This document shows, piece by piece, positions 1-9,037 of a DNA stretch of 64,000 nt. Position 1 is the stretch's first letter; every line of letters starts with the position of its first letter. Made by a program: the position numbers and the translations under genes. The stretch is from an uncultured Aquimarina sp. (lineage in GTDB: Bacteria > Bacteroidota > Bacteroidia > Flavobacteriales > Flavobacteriaceae), in NCBI GenBank assembly GCA_947498935.1, contig CANMMM010000016.1, positions 61,611 through 125,610 on the forward strand. Reading direction: 5' to 3'. The notes beneath the pieces are model-generated. The model had not been told where the DNA came from and made no database searches. It saw only the letters and a program-made list of their open reading frames with translations.

Positions 1-2
1 TT

Positions 3-344
3 CCTGATGGAAGTTATGGAGGGCAACCAGGAGGTTTTGTGATTAGTACTACAGGTGATAAACATGTATATATCGCTGGAGATACAGCATTGACTATGGA
101 TATGAAATTAATACCGCTAAAGGTAACATTGGATATTGCGATCTTACCTATAGGAGATAATTTTACGATGGGAGTTGATGATGCTATTATAGCTAGTGAT
201 TTTGTGGCTTGTAATCAAGTATTGGGAGTGCATTATGATACTTTTGGATATATAGAAATCGATCATGAAGATGCTAAAAAGAAATTCGAAGCAAAGGGTA
301 AGGTGTTAACACTATTGGATATAGGACAAAGCATGGATCTATAA
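3..344 (+). CDS. MBL-fold metal-dependent hydrolase (UPF0173-like), 5' truncated
   Basis: This is the C-terminal part of a metallo-beta-lactamase-fold hydrolase whose start lies before the window. The open frame runs from the window edge (PDGSYGGQPGGFVI) through the GTG that the ORF track took as a start, so that GTG is internal. The segments GGQPGGFVI, YIAGDTAL and VHYDTFGYIEID match the end of the UPF0173/YtkL-like family of zinc-dependent hydrolases, with the metal-ligand Asp in AGDT and a late His in GVHYDT. The natural substrate of this family is not established. The stop codon directly abuts the menC start, so the two genes are probably co-transcribed. The family call is firm; the substrate is unknown. 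Confidence 0.85.
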   Translation, partial: PDGSYGGQPGGFVISTTGDKHVYIAGDTALTMDMKLIPLKVTLDIAILPIGDNFTMGVDDAIIASDFVACNQVLGVHYDTFGYIEIDHEDAKKKFEAKGKVLTLLDIGQSMDL

Positions 345-1388
345 ATGAGAGCTACGTATCACCGACATATATTAGAGTTCAAAAGGCCAAGTGGTACTTC
401 TAGGGGTGTATTACATACCAAAGAAACTTGGTTTATTACTATCTATAAAGATGGAAAACAAGGCATTGGAGAGTGCGGAATCTTACGATCATTGAGTATT
501 GATGATCGTGCTGATTATGAAGAGAAATTACAATGGACTTGTGCTCATATCCATCTAGGAGTCGCAAAACTATGGGAAGCTTTATTGGAGTTTCCAAGTA
601 TTCAGTTTGGTGTAGAAATGGCTTTTAAATCATTGGCTAGCAATGATCCTTATGTATTACACCCTTCACTATTTACAGCACATAAAGATGCGATCTCGAT
701 CAATGGACTCATATGGATGGGGGCTAAAGATTTTATGAAATCGCAGATTAATGAAAAACTGGCTGCTGGTTTTCATTGTATTAAGCTAAAAATTGGGGCT
801 ATTGATTTTGAAGAAGAAATCGCCTTGTTAGCTTATATACGATCTCAATTTTCTAAAGAGGTTATAGAGATTCGTGTAGATGCCAATGGTGCTTTTGCAG
901 TTGATGATGCACTGGATAAATTAAGGAGATTAAGTATATTTGATTTGCATAGCATAGAACAGCCGATACGACAAGGACAAATAGTAGCCATGCAGCAATT
1001 ATGTAGCAATACCCCACTGCCAATTGCATTAGATGAGGAATTGATAGGGGTGTTTCATACGGCTGATAAAGAAGCTTTGTTGACACGTATACGACCTCAT
1101 TATATCATTCTAAAGCCTAGCTTAATTGGGGGGTATAGAGGTACCAACGAATGGATTGCTATTGCAGAGCGATTAGGTATTGGTTGGTGGATCACGAGTG
1201 CATTAGAAAGTAATATAGGTTTGAATGCCATTGCTCAATTTACATACACACTAGCTAGTCCAATGCCTCAGGGGTTGGGTACTGGCGGTTTGTATACAAA
1301 TAATATAGAAAGCCCCTTGTATATAGATCAAGGTGCATTGTATTATAATACGACAAAACAGTGGGAATCTACGATCCCATCATCATAA
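345..1388 (+). CDS. menC: o-succinylbenzoate synthase MenC
   Basis: MenC dehydrates SHCHC to o-succinylbenzoate in menaquinone synthesis, a cytoplasmic step needed for the quinone of the respiratory chain. The 347-residue protein has the enolase-superfamily layout: an N-terminal capping domain (WFITIYKDGKQGIGECG) and a barrel with the catalytic Lys in IKLKIG, metal ligands in RVDANGAF, EQPI and ALDEEL, and the second Lys in ILKPSLIGG. The ATG follows the upstream TAA with no gap. Related enolase-superfamily members such as dipeptide epimerases are possible, but the length and the KLKIG/EQP/DE pattern fit MenC best. The rest of the men pathway is not in the window. Confidence 0.9.
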   Translation: MRATYHRHILEFKRPSGTSRGVLHTKETWFITIYKDGKQGIGECGILRSLSIDDRADYEEKLQWTCAHIHLGVAKLWEALLEFPSIQFGVEMAFKSLASNDPYVLHPSLFTAHKDAISINGLIWMGAKDFMKSQINEKLAAGFHCIKLKIGAIDFEEEIALLAYIRSQFSKEVIEIRVDANGAFAVDDALDKLRRLSIFDLHSIEQPIRQGQIVAMQQLCSNTPLPIALDEELIGVFHTADKEALLTRIRPHYIILKPSLIGGYRGTNEWIAIAERLGIGWWITSALESNIGLNAIAQFTYTLASPMPQGLGTGGLYTNNIESPLYIDQGALYYNTTKQWESTIPSS

Positions 1389-1463
1389 AAATGAATTGGT
1401 TTACACATTTTCGGTGTTATAGCACATTACAAAAAGTGTAAACTGATTCGATACTAAATAATT

Positions 1464-2375
1464 ATGTATATAGAACAAGGACGAAAAGGAAGTATAGGAT
1501 TGTGGAAATATTTGTTTCCTCCAATTGGTTTTCTAGGCTTAATGGCGCTTAATATTTTGATGGCGCTACAAGGTGGAACAGAAACAGAGGCAATGATGCA
1601 TGAACAGATAGAGAAATTAGGGAAGCCTATTTTCTTTTTGATAGCAGTAGGCCCTTTTGTAGTCTTTTTGGGAGCGCTATTTTTTTGGGTAAAATTTGTA
1701 CATCAGCAACGTATTACTTCATTAACCACTGTACGAAAGAAGATTGACTGGAAGCGTGTGTTTTTTATATTTACGCTTATGAGTATGTATATTATCATTA
1801 CCACAGGTATTGATTATTGGATGACACCTGAGCAATATGAATTGAATTTTGAACTAAAACCATTTTTGCTGCTACTAGTGATGGCTATCCTATTGATTCC
1901 TATACAAACTAGTTTCGAGGAATATTTTTTTAGAGCGTATTTGATGCAGGGATTGGGACTCGCTACGAAATGGCGATGGGTACCACTGGTAGTAAGCCCT
2001 ATCATATTTGGATTGATGCATATTGCTAATCCAGAAGTAGCCAAACTAGGCCCTGTGATTATGGTGTATTACATTGGATCTGGGTTGTTTTTATCTATTA
2101 TAACGCTTATGGATGATGGATTAGAATTGGCTTTGGGGTTTCATGCAGCAAATAATTTGGTGACAGCTTTATTAGTTACGTCTTCTTGGACTGCGTTTCA
2201 GACAGATTCTATTCTGTTGTATAATGGAGCACCAGAGTCTGCTTTGGAAATAGTATTGCCTGTATGTATTGTATTTCCTGTACTCATTTTAATATTGGCT
2301 AAAAAATACAAATGGACAGGATGGAAAGGTAAACTATTTGGAAGGGTGCTACCGAGTTATACTACTGCGGAATAA
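1464..2375 (+). CDS. CPBP family intramembrane metalloprotease (CAAX protease/Abi)
   Basis: This is a 303-residue polytopic membrane protein of the CPBP (CAAX prenyl protease/bacteriocin-processing) family. The three conserved motifs are visible in order: EEYFFR (EExxxR) in FEEYFFRAYLMQG, FGLMH (FxxxH), and HAANN (HxxxN) in GFHAANN. They lie in hydrophobic helices and form the glutamate/histidine metal-site signature of Rce1-like intramembrane proteases. About eight hydrophobic segments can be seen. The gene lies 75 bases after menC on the same strand. Bacterial substrates are mostly unknown, and nothing here indicates one. Confidence 0.85.
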   Translation: MYIEQGRKGSIGLWKYLFPPIGFLGLMALNILMALQGGTETEAMMHEQIEKLGKPIFFLIAVGPFVVFLGALFFWVKFVHQQRITSLTTVRKKIDWKRVFFIFTLMSMYIIITTGIDYWMTPEQYELNFELKPFLLLLVMAILLIPIQTSFEEYFFRAYLMQGLGLATKWRWVPLVVSPIIFGLMHIANPEVAKLGPVIMVYYIGSGLFLSIITLMDDGLELALGFHAANNLVTALLVTSSWTAFQTDSILLYNGAPESALEIVLPVCIVFPVLILILAKKYKWTGWKGKLFGRVLPSYTTAE

Positions 2376-2525
2376 TGCGCTTTATAAAGTAATCATATTT
2401 GATTAGGAAGTTTTACGATTTTAATCACTTTATATAAAAAATGTAACTCACATCTATAACTAAAAAAACATGGAAATTACTGTGATTTGGTATGGTAATG
2501 ACTGTTTTTCTAAAGACTGTAGCTC

Positions 2526-3386
2526 TTGAAAAAGCCTATTTTCTTTATGGTATTGAGTACGTTGTCCTTTACGATAATGAACTTATTGGTGAAGTATCTA
2601 GAAGGGTTTAGTGCTTTTCAATTGGTTTTTTTTCGTTGTTTAGGAACGTTATTTTTTACAATTCCATTTTTAAAGTACCACCGCATTCCTATGCGAGGTA
2701 ATCAGCAATTATGGTTATTACTTAGGGCGCTTTTCGGTATGAGTTCTATGGCTTTCTTTTTTATGTCGGTGAATTATTTAGCTATTGGTACTGCTGTGTC
2801 ATTGCGATATTTGTCACCAATTTTTGCTACTTTATTCGCTATTGTGTTCTTAAAACAATACATACGTCCTATTCAATGGCTTTTTATATTGATTGCACTG
2901 ATAGGCGTATGGGTGGTTAAAGGTGTTGGAGATACTATTCACCCATTAGGCATATTGCTAGCTGTACTATCTGCGGTTTTTAGTGGGGTTGTATATGTAT
3001 TGATTCGCAAGATTGGTACTAAGGATCACCCTGTAGTGATTGTTCATTATTTTATGAGTGTAGCTACAGTGGTAGGTGGCTGTTTAGCATTTGTTCACTG
3101 GGATAAAACACCAAGTAATATTGAGCTTTTATGGTTGCTTAGTCTAGGTGTATTTGGATATTTTGGGCAAGTATTTATGACCAAAGCTTTTCAGACACAA
3201 GATACGTACAAGGTGGTTTCACTAAAATATATGGAAGTTGTTTTTACCATGCTGGCTGCTATGTATTTGTATCATGAAGTATACCCTTTAAATAATCTAC
3301 TAGGTACGGTCTTAATCATTACAGGACTAGTGCTAACACTCGTTTATAAACAAAAAACTCCCTTAAAAAGGGAGGATGAATCTTAA
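2526..3386 (+). CDS. EamA/DMT-superfamily permease
   Basis: This 286-residue inner-membrane protein has about ten hydrophobic helices arranged as two EamA repeats (roughly residues 5-135 and 145-275). The second repeat includes the typical LGVFGYFGQVFMTKAFQ segment followed by KYMEVVFTMLAAMYLYHEV. Family members export metabolites or take up small solutes; the substrate cannot be read from sequence. The start is TTG (TTGAAAAAGCC); no in-frame ATG gives a complete first helix. Its end overlaps the stop of the small convergent gene on the other strand. Confidence 0.85.
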   Translation: MKKPIFFMVLSTLSFTIMNLLVKYLEGFSAFQLVFFRCLGTLFFTIPFLKYHRIPMRGNQQLWLLLRALFGMSSMAFFFMSVNYLAIGTAVSLRYLSPIFATLFAIVFLKQYIRPIQWLFILIALIGVWVVKGVGDTIHPLGILLAVLSAVFSGVVYVLIRKIGTKDHPVVIVHYFMSVATVVGGCLAFVHWDKTPSNIELLWLLSLGVFGYFGQVFMTKAFQTQDTYKVVSLKYMEVVFTMLAAMYLYHEVYPLNNLLGTVLIITGLVLTLVYKQKTPLKREDES

Positions 3387-3634
3387 CTAAAGTCTTCTCG
3401 TAGGTAGAACATAAGTTTGTTTTTATCACTAAAACTCTTGATAGTAATGATCTCTCCATTAAGTTTGTTGTAAATAACTTCTGCAAATAAAAAATCAATG
3501 TAAAAGATACTGTAATAAAAATCTCTGTTCTTATCATCGATGGAAAAAAGATGGATACCTCGATTCCATACGTCATTATATTTTTGTGAAATGTCCCTTG
3601 AGTTAAATCGGTTTTCTAAAGTAGAGCTTTGCAT
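3383..3634 (-). CDS. Small hypothetical protein, convergent with EamA gene
   Basis: An 83-residue ATG-started ORF on the minus strand, rich in charged and aromatic residues (SIDDKNRDFYYSIFYIDFLFAEVIYNK). It has no signal peptide or membrane helix. The composition looks like a real compact protein rather than a shadow ORF, and it overlaps the EamA gene only at the stop codons (4 bases). I do not recognise a characterised family. It could be a lineage-restricted flavobacterial protein. Confidence 0.55.
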   Translation of the reverse strand: MQSSTLENRFNSRDISQKYNDVWNRGIHLFSIDDKNRDFYYSIFYIDFLFAEVIYNKLNGEIITIKSFSDKNKLMFYLREDFS

Positions 3635-4314
3635 AACTTGTTAAATTTAAAGATTTTAGGCTCTACTAAATTACGGTTTTTCCGTAATTTAACAAAATAT
3701 TTCACCTAAAATTGGTAGAGAATTTTTTAAATCACAGAAAAACTATAGTGTTTACGGGTCTTGTGGCTTGTAAGATGACTGTACAAAAAATGAGTTTAAG
3801 ATTATAAATCGTATCGTTATCATAGGAAAGAGGTTATCTATGTCTTTGCAAATTGGTAAAGTTGCTATTTGTAGGCGTATGTTTACTAATAAGTTCAAGC
3901 AATACATACTCATACTACAATCTTTGATGCAGTTACTTAGATAACCTCTTGTATGCTGTATTATATTGTGGCAGTATGTATCAATATAACAAGCTAAAAA
4001 AGGAATGATAATACAATGAACTGCGTGATGCACGTACTGGCTACTGTATTTGGTGTATCACGATGCCTCTAAATTATAGAAATAACTATGGATTAACTAC
4101 TTGTTTTATAAATGTTTACTTAAAGGTAAACTGTGATGTAAAAATGTAATTAAAACTTAATTTTTGCATAGTATTATCATGTATCTTTTTTGTAATCGGC
4201 TAATAGTGTAGTTTTTAAATTCTCTACGATTCCTATTCATCCTAAAAGATCGTATGATTTAGATATATCTAATGTCTAATGATTAATTATATGTTATTGT
4301 ATAAGATTTTCTAT
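3635..4314. other. Gene-poor intergenic stretch
   Basis: No convincing coding region. The minus-strand ORF at 3752-4033 is rich in Cys, Ile and His and looks like chance. The stretch contains a perfect 13-bp inverted repeat (3828-3840 with 3938-3950) and ends at a copy of the ~88-bp dispersed element. The remainder up to the regulator gene at 4638 is AT-rich and holds nothing else I can name. Confidence 0.5.
3828..3950. repeat. Inverted-repeat-bounded segment (123 bp)
   Basis: AAGAGGTTATCTA at 3828-3840 is exactly complementary in reverse to TAGATAACCTCTT at 3938-3950. The pairing can extend outward past a small bulge (CATA with TATG). The interior of about 97 bases has no open frame. It could be a remnant of a small mobile element or a non-coding RNA stem. 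Only one copy is in the window. Confidence 0.4.
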
Positions 4315-4402
4315 GCGTTAGGGATAGCAGTGGAAATCCCACAGCTCGACGAGAGGAGAGCGAGGAATTGCAACGGATAGCCCGACCCTTGGGGAACGCC
4401 CA
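4315..4402 (+). repeat. Dispersed ~88-bp element, copy 1 (variant a)
   Basis: Begins GCGTTAGGGATAGCAG and ends GCCCGACCC..AACGCCCA. The core is variant a, with ATCCCACAGC followed by a short stem (GCTC with GAGC) around a GAC..AGGA loop. The terminal GCGTT and AACGC can pair. The chance ORF 4283-4537 on the minus strand lies over it. Confidence 0.85.
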
Positions 4403-4637
4403 AAAAAGTATAAGAAACATGATTCTATAAATGATGATAGATATTGTGTTAAAAAAATGTAAATTGTTATTTTTGATTTGTGAAAATATTAAGGAAAAAT
4501 AAAAAAACGTTCGATGCGTAGCATATTGTTTATGCAAACTGTGTAGATGTATGCACTATTATTATAGCATGTTATGAGTGTTATTTTTTCTATGATATGT
4601 AGCATGGACATCTTTTTACTAATGTACATAATAGACA

Positions 4638-6197
4638 ATGTGGTGGTTAAAAAATTATAATGATAAGAAGCTAGAAAAACAGTTTTCTAGTGATGATGCT
4701 TCGCTAGAAGAGGAGCAACGCCAGCTTATTACTACTGCTTTATTGGATTTAGTAATGTATATTTCGTATCAAATTAGAAATCCAATTTCACATATCGATA
4801 CTGTTTTAGCAGGATTAAAAACTTCGGAATTGGATGTGCATACACAGCATGCGTTATCAAGTATACAGGAACAAGTATTGGAATTAGAGCATACGGTGAC
4901 CAAATTATTAGGTGCTGAGCAGCTGATACCTGTAGTAACTAAAACGCTACAAAAGGAACAGAATTTTCATTTTTTGATCAATGATTTGATCATCGCATAT
5001 AGCAATCATAGGGCAGTACAGGTGGTGAATTTTGTGATCGATAGGGATACAGAGGATCTCTATTTTGTGTTTAATTATCGAAAAATGACGATTGTATTAT
5101 TACAGTTGATCGATAGTGTTGTATACCACACTGTTCCTAATGGTCAAGTGCATATCTGTATCAAAAAACAAACACCGAAACAGGAGGTGTGCATTAAGAT
5201 ATATAGTGATACTATAGTAGGTAAGGGGATAGATGCTCCTATACATGCGCATGTGAGGATACTACAGGAATTTATACAACAGCATAATGGCCGTATAACA
5301 ACTATAGATAATAAGGGGTATGAAGTTGTGTTTCCACTTCAGGCTGCTTATACGTTGGTTTCTACATCGAAACTCAAGCATACAGTACCTACTGTGGTCA
5401 TGGCGGATACTACTATTTATGAACAAATAAATGGCATAGAAAGTACGACACCTAATTTGCCTAAACTAATAGTGGTGAGTAGTATTCCTAAGCAAATCAA
5501 AGCGGTCTATGATGCATTGGCTGCTACTTATATGATCCGCGTAGCTGCTACTGCGCGTGGTGGTATAAAATTGGCCAAAGAATTAGTGCCGGAATTACTT
5601 GTTATTGATGAAATTTTACCTGGAACGAGTGGAGTACAATTATGCAAGAAGATAAAAAAAGATATAATTATTCATCATATACCGATTATTCTATTGCAAT
5701 CTACTATGACTACTATAAAAGGTATTGAAAGTGGTGCGGATGTTTCGATGCGTACTCCTGTAGAAAAAGAATTATTGCAGGCGTACTCCAAAAATTTGAT
5801 TCATGCTAAAAGAAAACTAAAAGATAAAATAAGTAGGGAGTTCATTCTTACTCCAAAGGAACTGTCTATTAATACAGTGGATCAGGAATTTATAAAATTA
5901 CTTATGCAAATAATGGAGGCTAATTTTGATAAGTTTGATTTCGATGTGCATCAATTAAGTGAAATGATGAACCTCAGTTATAGGGCACTCGCTCGAAGGA
6001 TGAAGGCAGTAACGAATCAAACAGCAAATGAATTTCTGAGAAATGTACGTCTGAAAAAAGCAGCGGCACTACTCGGAAAGGGGAAATTACCGATTAGTGA
6101 AGTTTCTAATGCTGTAGGGTTTAGTGATCCTGCATATTTTAGTCGTTGTTTTCAAAAACAATATGGAGTTCCTCCTTCTAAATATGCAGCATATTAG
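4638..6197 (+). CDS. AraC-type regulator with degenerate histidine-kinase and receiver domains
   Basis: A 519-residue soluble protein laid out like the C-terminal half of a hybrid two-component regulator. Residues ~30-95 resemble a DHp domain, ~105-235 an ATPase-like fold, ~275-395 a receiver, and ~425-519 an AraC helix-turn-helix (SEMMNLSYRALARRMK and VSNAVGFSDPAYFSRCFQKQYG). The phosphorelay residues are largely lost. The H-box reads ISYQIRNP with Tyr44 where His is expected, the N and G boxes of the ATPase are not recognisable, the receiver acidic pair is Ser281-Ser282, and the usual Lys is Thr373. Only Asp324 (VIDEILPG) remains. There is no sensor domain, signal peptide or membrane helix. 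I infer a DNA-binding regulator controlled by something other than classical phosphotransfer. Confidence 0.8.
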   Translation: MWWLKNYNDKKLEKQFSSDDASLEEEQRQLITTALLDLVMYISYQIRNPISHIDTVLAGLKTSELDVHTQHALSSIQEQVLELEHTVTKLLGAEQLIPVVTKTLQKEQNFHFLINDLIIAYSNHRAVQVVNFVIDRDTEDLYFVFNYRKMTIVLLQLIDSVVYHTVPNGQVHICIKKQTPKQEVCIKIYSDTIVGKGIDAPIHAHVRILQEFIQQHNGRITTIDNKGYEVVFPLQAAYTLVSTSKLKHTVPTVVMADTTIYEQINGIESTTPNLPKLIVVSSIPKQIKAVYDALAATYMIRVAATARGGIKLAKELVPELLVIDEILPGTSGVQLCKKIKKDIIIHHIPIILLQSTMTTIKGIESGADVSMRTPVEKELLQAYSKNLIHAKRKLKDKISREFILTPKELSINTVDQEFIKLLMQIMEANFDKFDFDVHQLSEMMNLSYRALARRMKAVTNQTANEFLRNVRLKKAAALLGKGKLPISEVSNAVGFSDPAYFSRCFQKQYGVPPSKYAAY

Positions 6198-6344
6198 TAT
6201 CCCTTACTTCGACCAGTAGTTAGTAAAATAAAAATATTGTAATTTTTTGTTTTTCAGTGTTTTATGGTTTGTTTTTTGTTGAAAACTTATTTTTATTTTT
6301 TGTCAAAAAAGTAAGTTATTTGCACAGCAAAAAAAGAAAAATAA

Positions 6345-6914
6345 TTGGAAGAAAACGACACTACAAATCGCAAGCAATATACAAGAAACAATTTTTATAA
6401 AAATACGTATTGTGTTTTTAAGGGGGTATCTCTGAGAGAAATTACGCGAAGAAAACCTAATTATAGGAGTGATTCTGGAAGTACCTATTATTATACAAAA
6501 AATGGCGTATATAGATTATCTAATCATTGGGGGAGAGCTGCTAAGTGTAATTGGAGATTGGTGTCTGAAATAGCAATAGAGATAGATGATCTACGTCTGG
6601 GGTATGCCGATTGGGTAGATTTTAGAGAAAACTTATCACAGGATATTGATGCGTATTATATAGCTGTAGATTTTGAACAGAAAGTAGTAACTTATAAGCA
6701 TAAGGATGATCCTGGTTATGATCAAAAAGCCATTATTAGACCTGTAGACGCGACTAGAAAATTGATCAAACAGATAAAAAATTTATTGGAGGATCATAAA
6801 TGGGCAAAGTACTATGACTATGAGGATTTAGATACTTTTAGAAAAGAAATTATATTGGAATTAGTGAATACCAATAAATCACTTCAGCAAATTAGACAAG
6901 AACTTGCTCAATAG
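6345..6914 (+). CDS. Hypothetical protein with YYYTKNGVYRLSNHWGR motif
   Basis: A 189-residue soluble protein started by TTG (TTGGAAGAAAAC); no in-frame ATG lies near the N-terminus. The middle contains an aromatic-rich segment (STYYYTKNGVYRLSNHWGRAAKCNWRL) that looks like a conserved fold, followed by IDAYYIAVDFEQKVVTYKHKDD and a charged, helical C-terminus. No signal peptide or membrane helix is present. I do not recognise a characterised family. It stands alone between an AT-rich gap and the AraC-type regulator gene upstream on the same strand; the 147-base gap does not suggest an operon. Confidence 0.65.
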   Translation: MEENDTTNRKQYTRNNFYKNTYCVFKGVSLREITRRKPNYRSDSGSTYYYTKNGVYRLSNHWGRAAKCNWRLVSEIAIEIDDLRLGYADWVDFRENLSQDIDAYYIAVDFEQKVVTYKHKDDPGYDQKAIIRPVDATRKLIKQIKNLLEDHKWAKYYDYEDLDTFRKEIILELVNTNKSLQQIRQELAQ

Positions 6915-7621
6915 GAAGAATAATTATTGAGTATTTACGGATTAAATTTACTTATGCTGTTACAGATAGTATAGTTCTATATATTCCAATTAGCTAGTTT
7001 CGGAATTCCATTTTTTCGCTGATACTAAAAAAAGGTTGTATCACTGTATGCGGTATGATAGTGATAGCTACAAATTATATTTTCTGGTGGTTATAACTTA
7101 TTGTTGTTACGGGAACTATGTGGTATAATGCAGTGTTTAATACAGTTGTATACATATTTTTTAATAGTTTGTAGTATTTCTACGCTTTAAATAGTGGTTG
7201 CGTGTCATTTGCTAACATCTAAAAAACGGTAAACAACTAAAAAAACATAGTATTACAACGTTTTTTTAGTTGTTTTATTTTTTTGATTCTACAAGTATTT
7301 CTGAATTAAGATTCTAATAGATAGTTGATTACCTATAAGAGGGGTGATTTTTACGACTTAATGTTCTTAAACCCTTGACTATTACAAGATATTATCTGAT
7401 ATTGTATACATTATTGCTTAGAAAATTCAAGAAATCACATTTTATTATCAATACTTTTACATATCGATTATTGTTTGTTGAATTTTGATGCTAAAAAATT
7501 ATGAAAAAATGATTAATAGATCGTCTTTTTATAATCTATACAATGGATTCTTCTATGTTTTTTGTTAGCTTTAAATATTGATATAAATCATTACACCAAC
7601 TTAGTATCACACATACGATCA
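6915..7621. other. AT-rich intergenic stretch before glgA
   Basis: No coding region is supported. The stretch holds a perfect 16-bp A/T-rich inverted repeat followed by a T-run (7231-7285, listed separately) and a weak 7-bp hairpin near 7039-7066. The glycogen operon promoter should lie near 7480-7600, but I could not pick a single clear TAnnTTTG element. Confidence 0.5.
7231..7285 (+). terminator. Terminator-like hairpin, A/T-rich
   Basis: AAACAACTAAAAAAAC (7231-7246) is perfectly complementary to GTTTTTTTAGTTGTTT (7260-7275), with a 13-base loop and a following ATTTTTTT tract. It lies 316 bases after the orphan gene, so it may end a longer transcript or insulate glgA. The low GC content of the stem makes its strength uncertain. 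Confidence 0.45.
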
Positions 7622-9037
7622 ATGAAAGTTTTACATACCAGTTTTGAATGTTATCCTCTGGCTAAAGTAGGAGGATTAGCAGATGTAGTAGGGGCTTTAC
7701 CTAAATACTTAACAGCATTAGATTGTCATACAGAAGTCATTATGCCTATGTATGATAACGCAGCGATGCAATCACAATCTTATCACACTGTATATAATGG
7801 AACCATTAGGTTGGGAAATGATCCATATGATTATGAAATTAAAGAGATTACTTCTGCTGGATTAGGGTTTACTATTTATGCAGTAGCTATTCCTGCACTT
7901 TTATACAGACCAAAACCGTACGGATACCATGATGATACAGAACGTTTTTTGTCATTTCAATTAGCTGTATTAGATTGGTTGTGTACTTTAGAGGAATTAC
8001 CATCAATTATTCATTGTCATGACCACCATACTGGTTTGATTCCTTTTTTAGTAGCACATGCGCATGCTTATGAAAAGCTACGTACAATTCCTACTGTGCT
8101 TACAATCCATAATGCGCAGTATGAAGGGTATTTTTCTCATGATAAAATGTATTTAATTCCATCTTTTGATTTCGAGAAAGCAGGTTTGCTAGATTGGGGG
8201 CAGTCCATTAACCCTCTAGCTGCTGCTATTAAATGTGCTTGGAAAGTAACTACGGTGTCTCCTAGTTACATGGAGGAGTTACAACAGTTTGCCAATGGAT
8301 TAGAAGGGTTATTGTCACACGAGAATGAAAAGTGCATGGGAATTCTTAATGGAATAGATCCAGATGTATGGGATCCTGCAACAGACCCTATGGTTATTAC
8401 GAATTATGATAGTACAACACTTTTAGAAGGCAGGGCTAAAAATAAAGAATGGATTTGCCAGGAATTTGGTTTGGATATAGACAAACCATTATTTGCTTTT
8501 ATCGGTAGGATGGTGTATGAGAAAGGAGCTGATTTATTACCGGATATCGTTTCACAAACATTAGCAGATAAAGATGTGAGTCTACTTATTTTAGGCTCAG
8601 GGAAACATGATATAGAAGAACGATTAGAGGCATTAAAACCTCATTATACAGGTAGGTACAATACGTATATAGGGTATGATGAAAAATTATCACACATCAT
8701 TTATGCAGGAGCCGACTTTTTATTGATGCCTTCTAGAGTAGAACCGTGTGGGTTGAACCAGATGTATGCATTGCGCTATGGTCTGATTCCTATTGTAAGG
8801 CGTATAGGAGGGCTCAAAGACACTATACCAGATATAGGGGATGGAGGATACGGAATATGCCATGATCAAGCGAGTGTACAGGATGTGTGCTATTCTATAG
8901 GAAGAGCGGTCGAGTTATATGAAGATAAAGAACAGTACCAAGCTCTTCAAGAACGAATTATCACTATTGATAATTCTTGGAATTATTCAGCGAAACAATA
9001 TAGAGAATTATATAAATCACTAAACCAACTCAAATGA
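7622..9037 (+). CDS. glgA: Glycogen synthase GlgA
   Basis: Transfers glucose from ADP-glucose to the non-reducing end of an alpha-1,4-glucan. This is a GT5 family enzyme acting in the cytoplasm. I start it at ATG 7622 (MKVLHTSFECYPLAKVGGLADV) rather than the ORF-track TTG at 7562, because the family begins just before the ADP-glucose-binding KxGGL motif (K15-L19 here). The 471 residues match the usual ~475. The C-terminal Rossmann half shows FIGRMVYEKGADL and the MPSRVEPCGLNQMYALRYG donor site with its conserved Glu. The stop overlaps glgC by four bases (ATGA), indicating translational coupling. Confidence 0.95.
   Translation: MKVLHTSFECYPLAKVGGLADVVGALPKYLTALDCHTEVIMPMYDNAAMQSQSYHTVYNGTIRLGNDPYDYEIKEITSAGLGFTIYAVAIPALLYRPKPYGYHDDTERFLSFQLAVLDWLCTLEELPSIIHCHDHHTGLIPFLVAHAHAYEKLRTIPTVLTIHNAQYEGYFSHDKMYLIPSFDFEKAGLLDWGQSINPLAAAIKCAWKVTTVSPSYMEELQQFANGLEGLLSHENEKCMGILNGIDPDVWDPATDPMVITNYDSTTLLEGRAKNKEWICQEFGLDIDKPLFAFIGRMVYEKGADLLPDIVSQTLADKDVSLLILGSGKHDIEERLEALKPHYTGRYNTYIGYDEKLSHIIYAGADFLLMPSRVEPCGLNQMYALRYGLIPIVRRIGGLKDTIPDIGDGGYGICHDQASVQDVCYSIGRAVELYEDKEQYQALQERIITIDNSWNYSAKQYRELYKSLNQLK

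Noticed and set aside
3752-4033. 93-residue minus-strand ORF
   Set aside because: Composition rich in Cys, His and Ile with no domain-like pattern, lies in AT-rich non-coding DNA and spans one arm of an inverted repeat; reads as chance.
4283-4537. 84-residue minus-strand ORF
   Set aside because: Its middle is the reverse complement of the dispersed ~88-bp element; not a gene.
7039-7066. Short hairpin TATCACT/AGTGATA
   Set aside because: Only 7 bp of A/T-rich stem with no T-run; expected by chance in AT-rich DNA.
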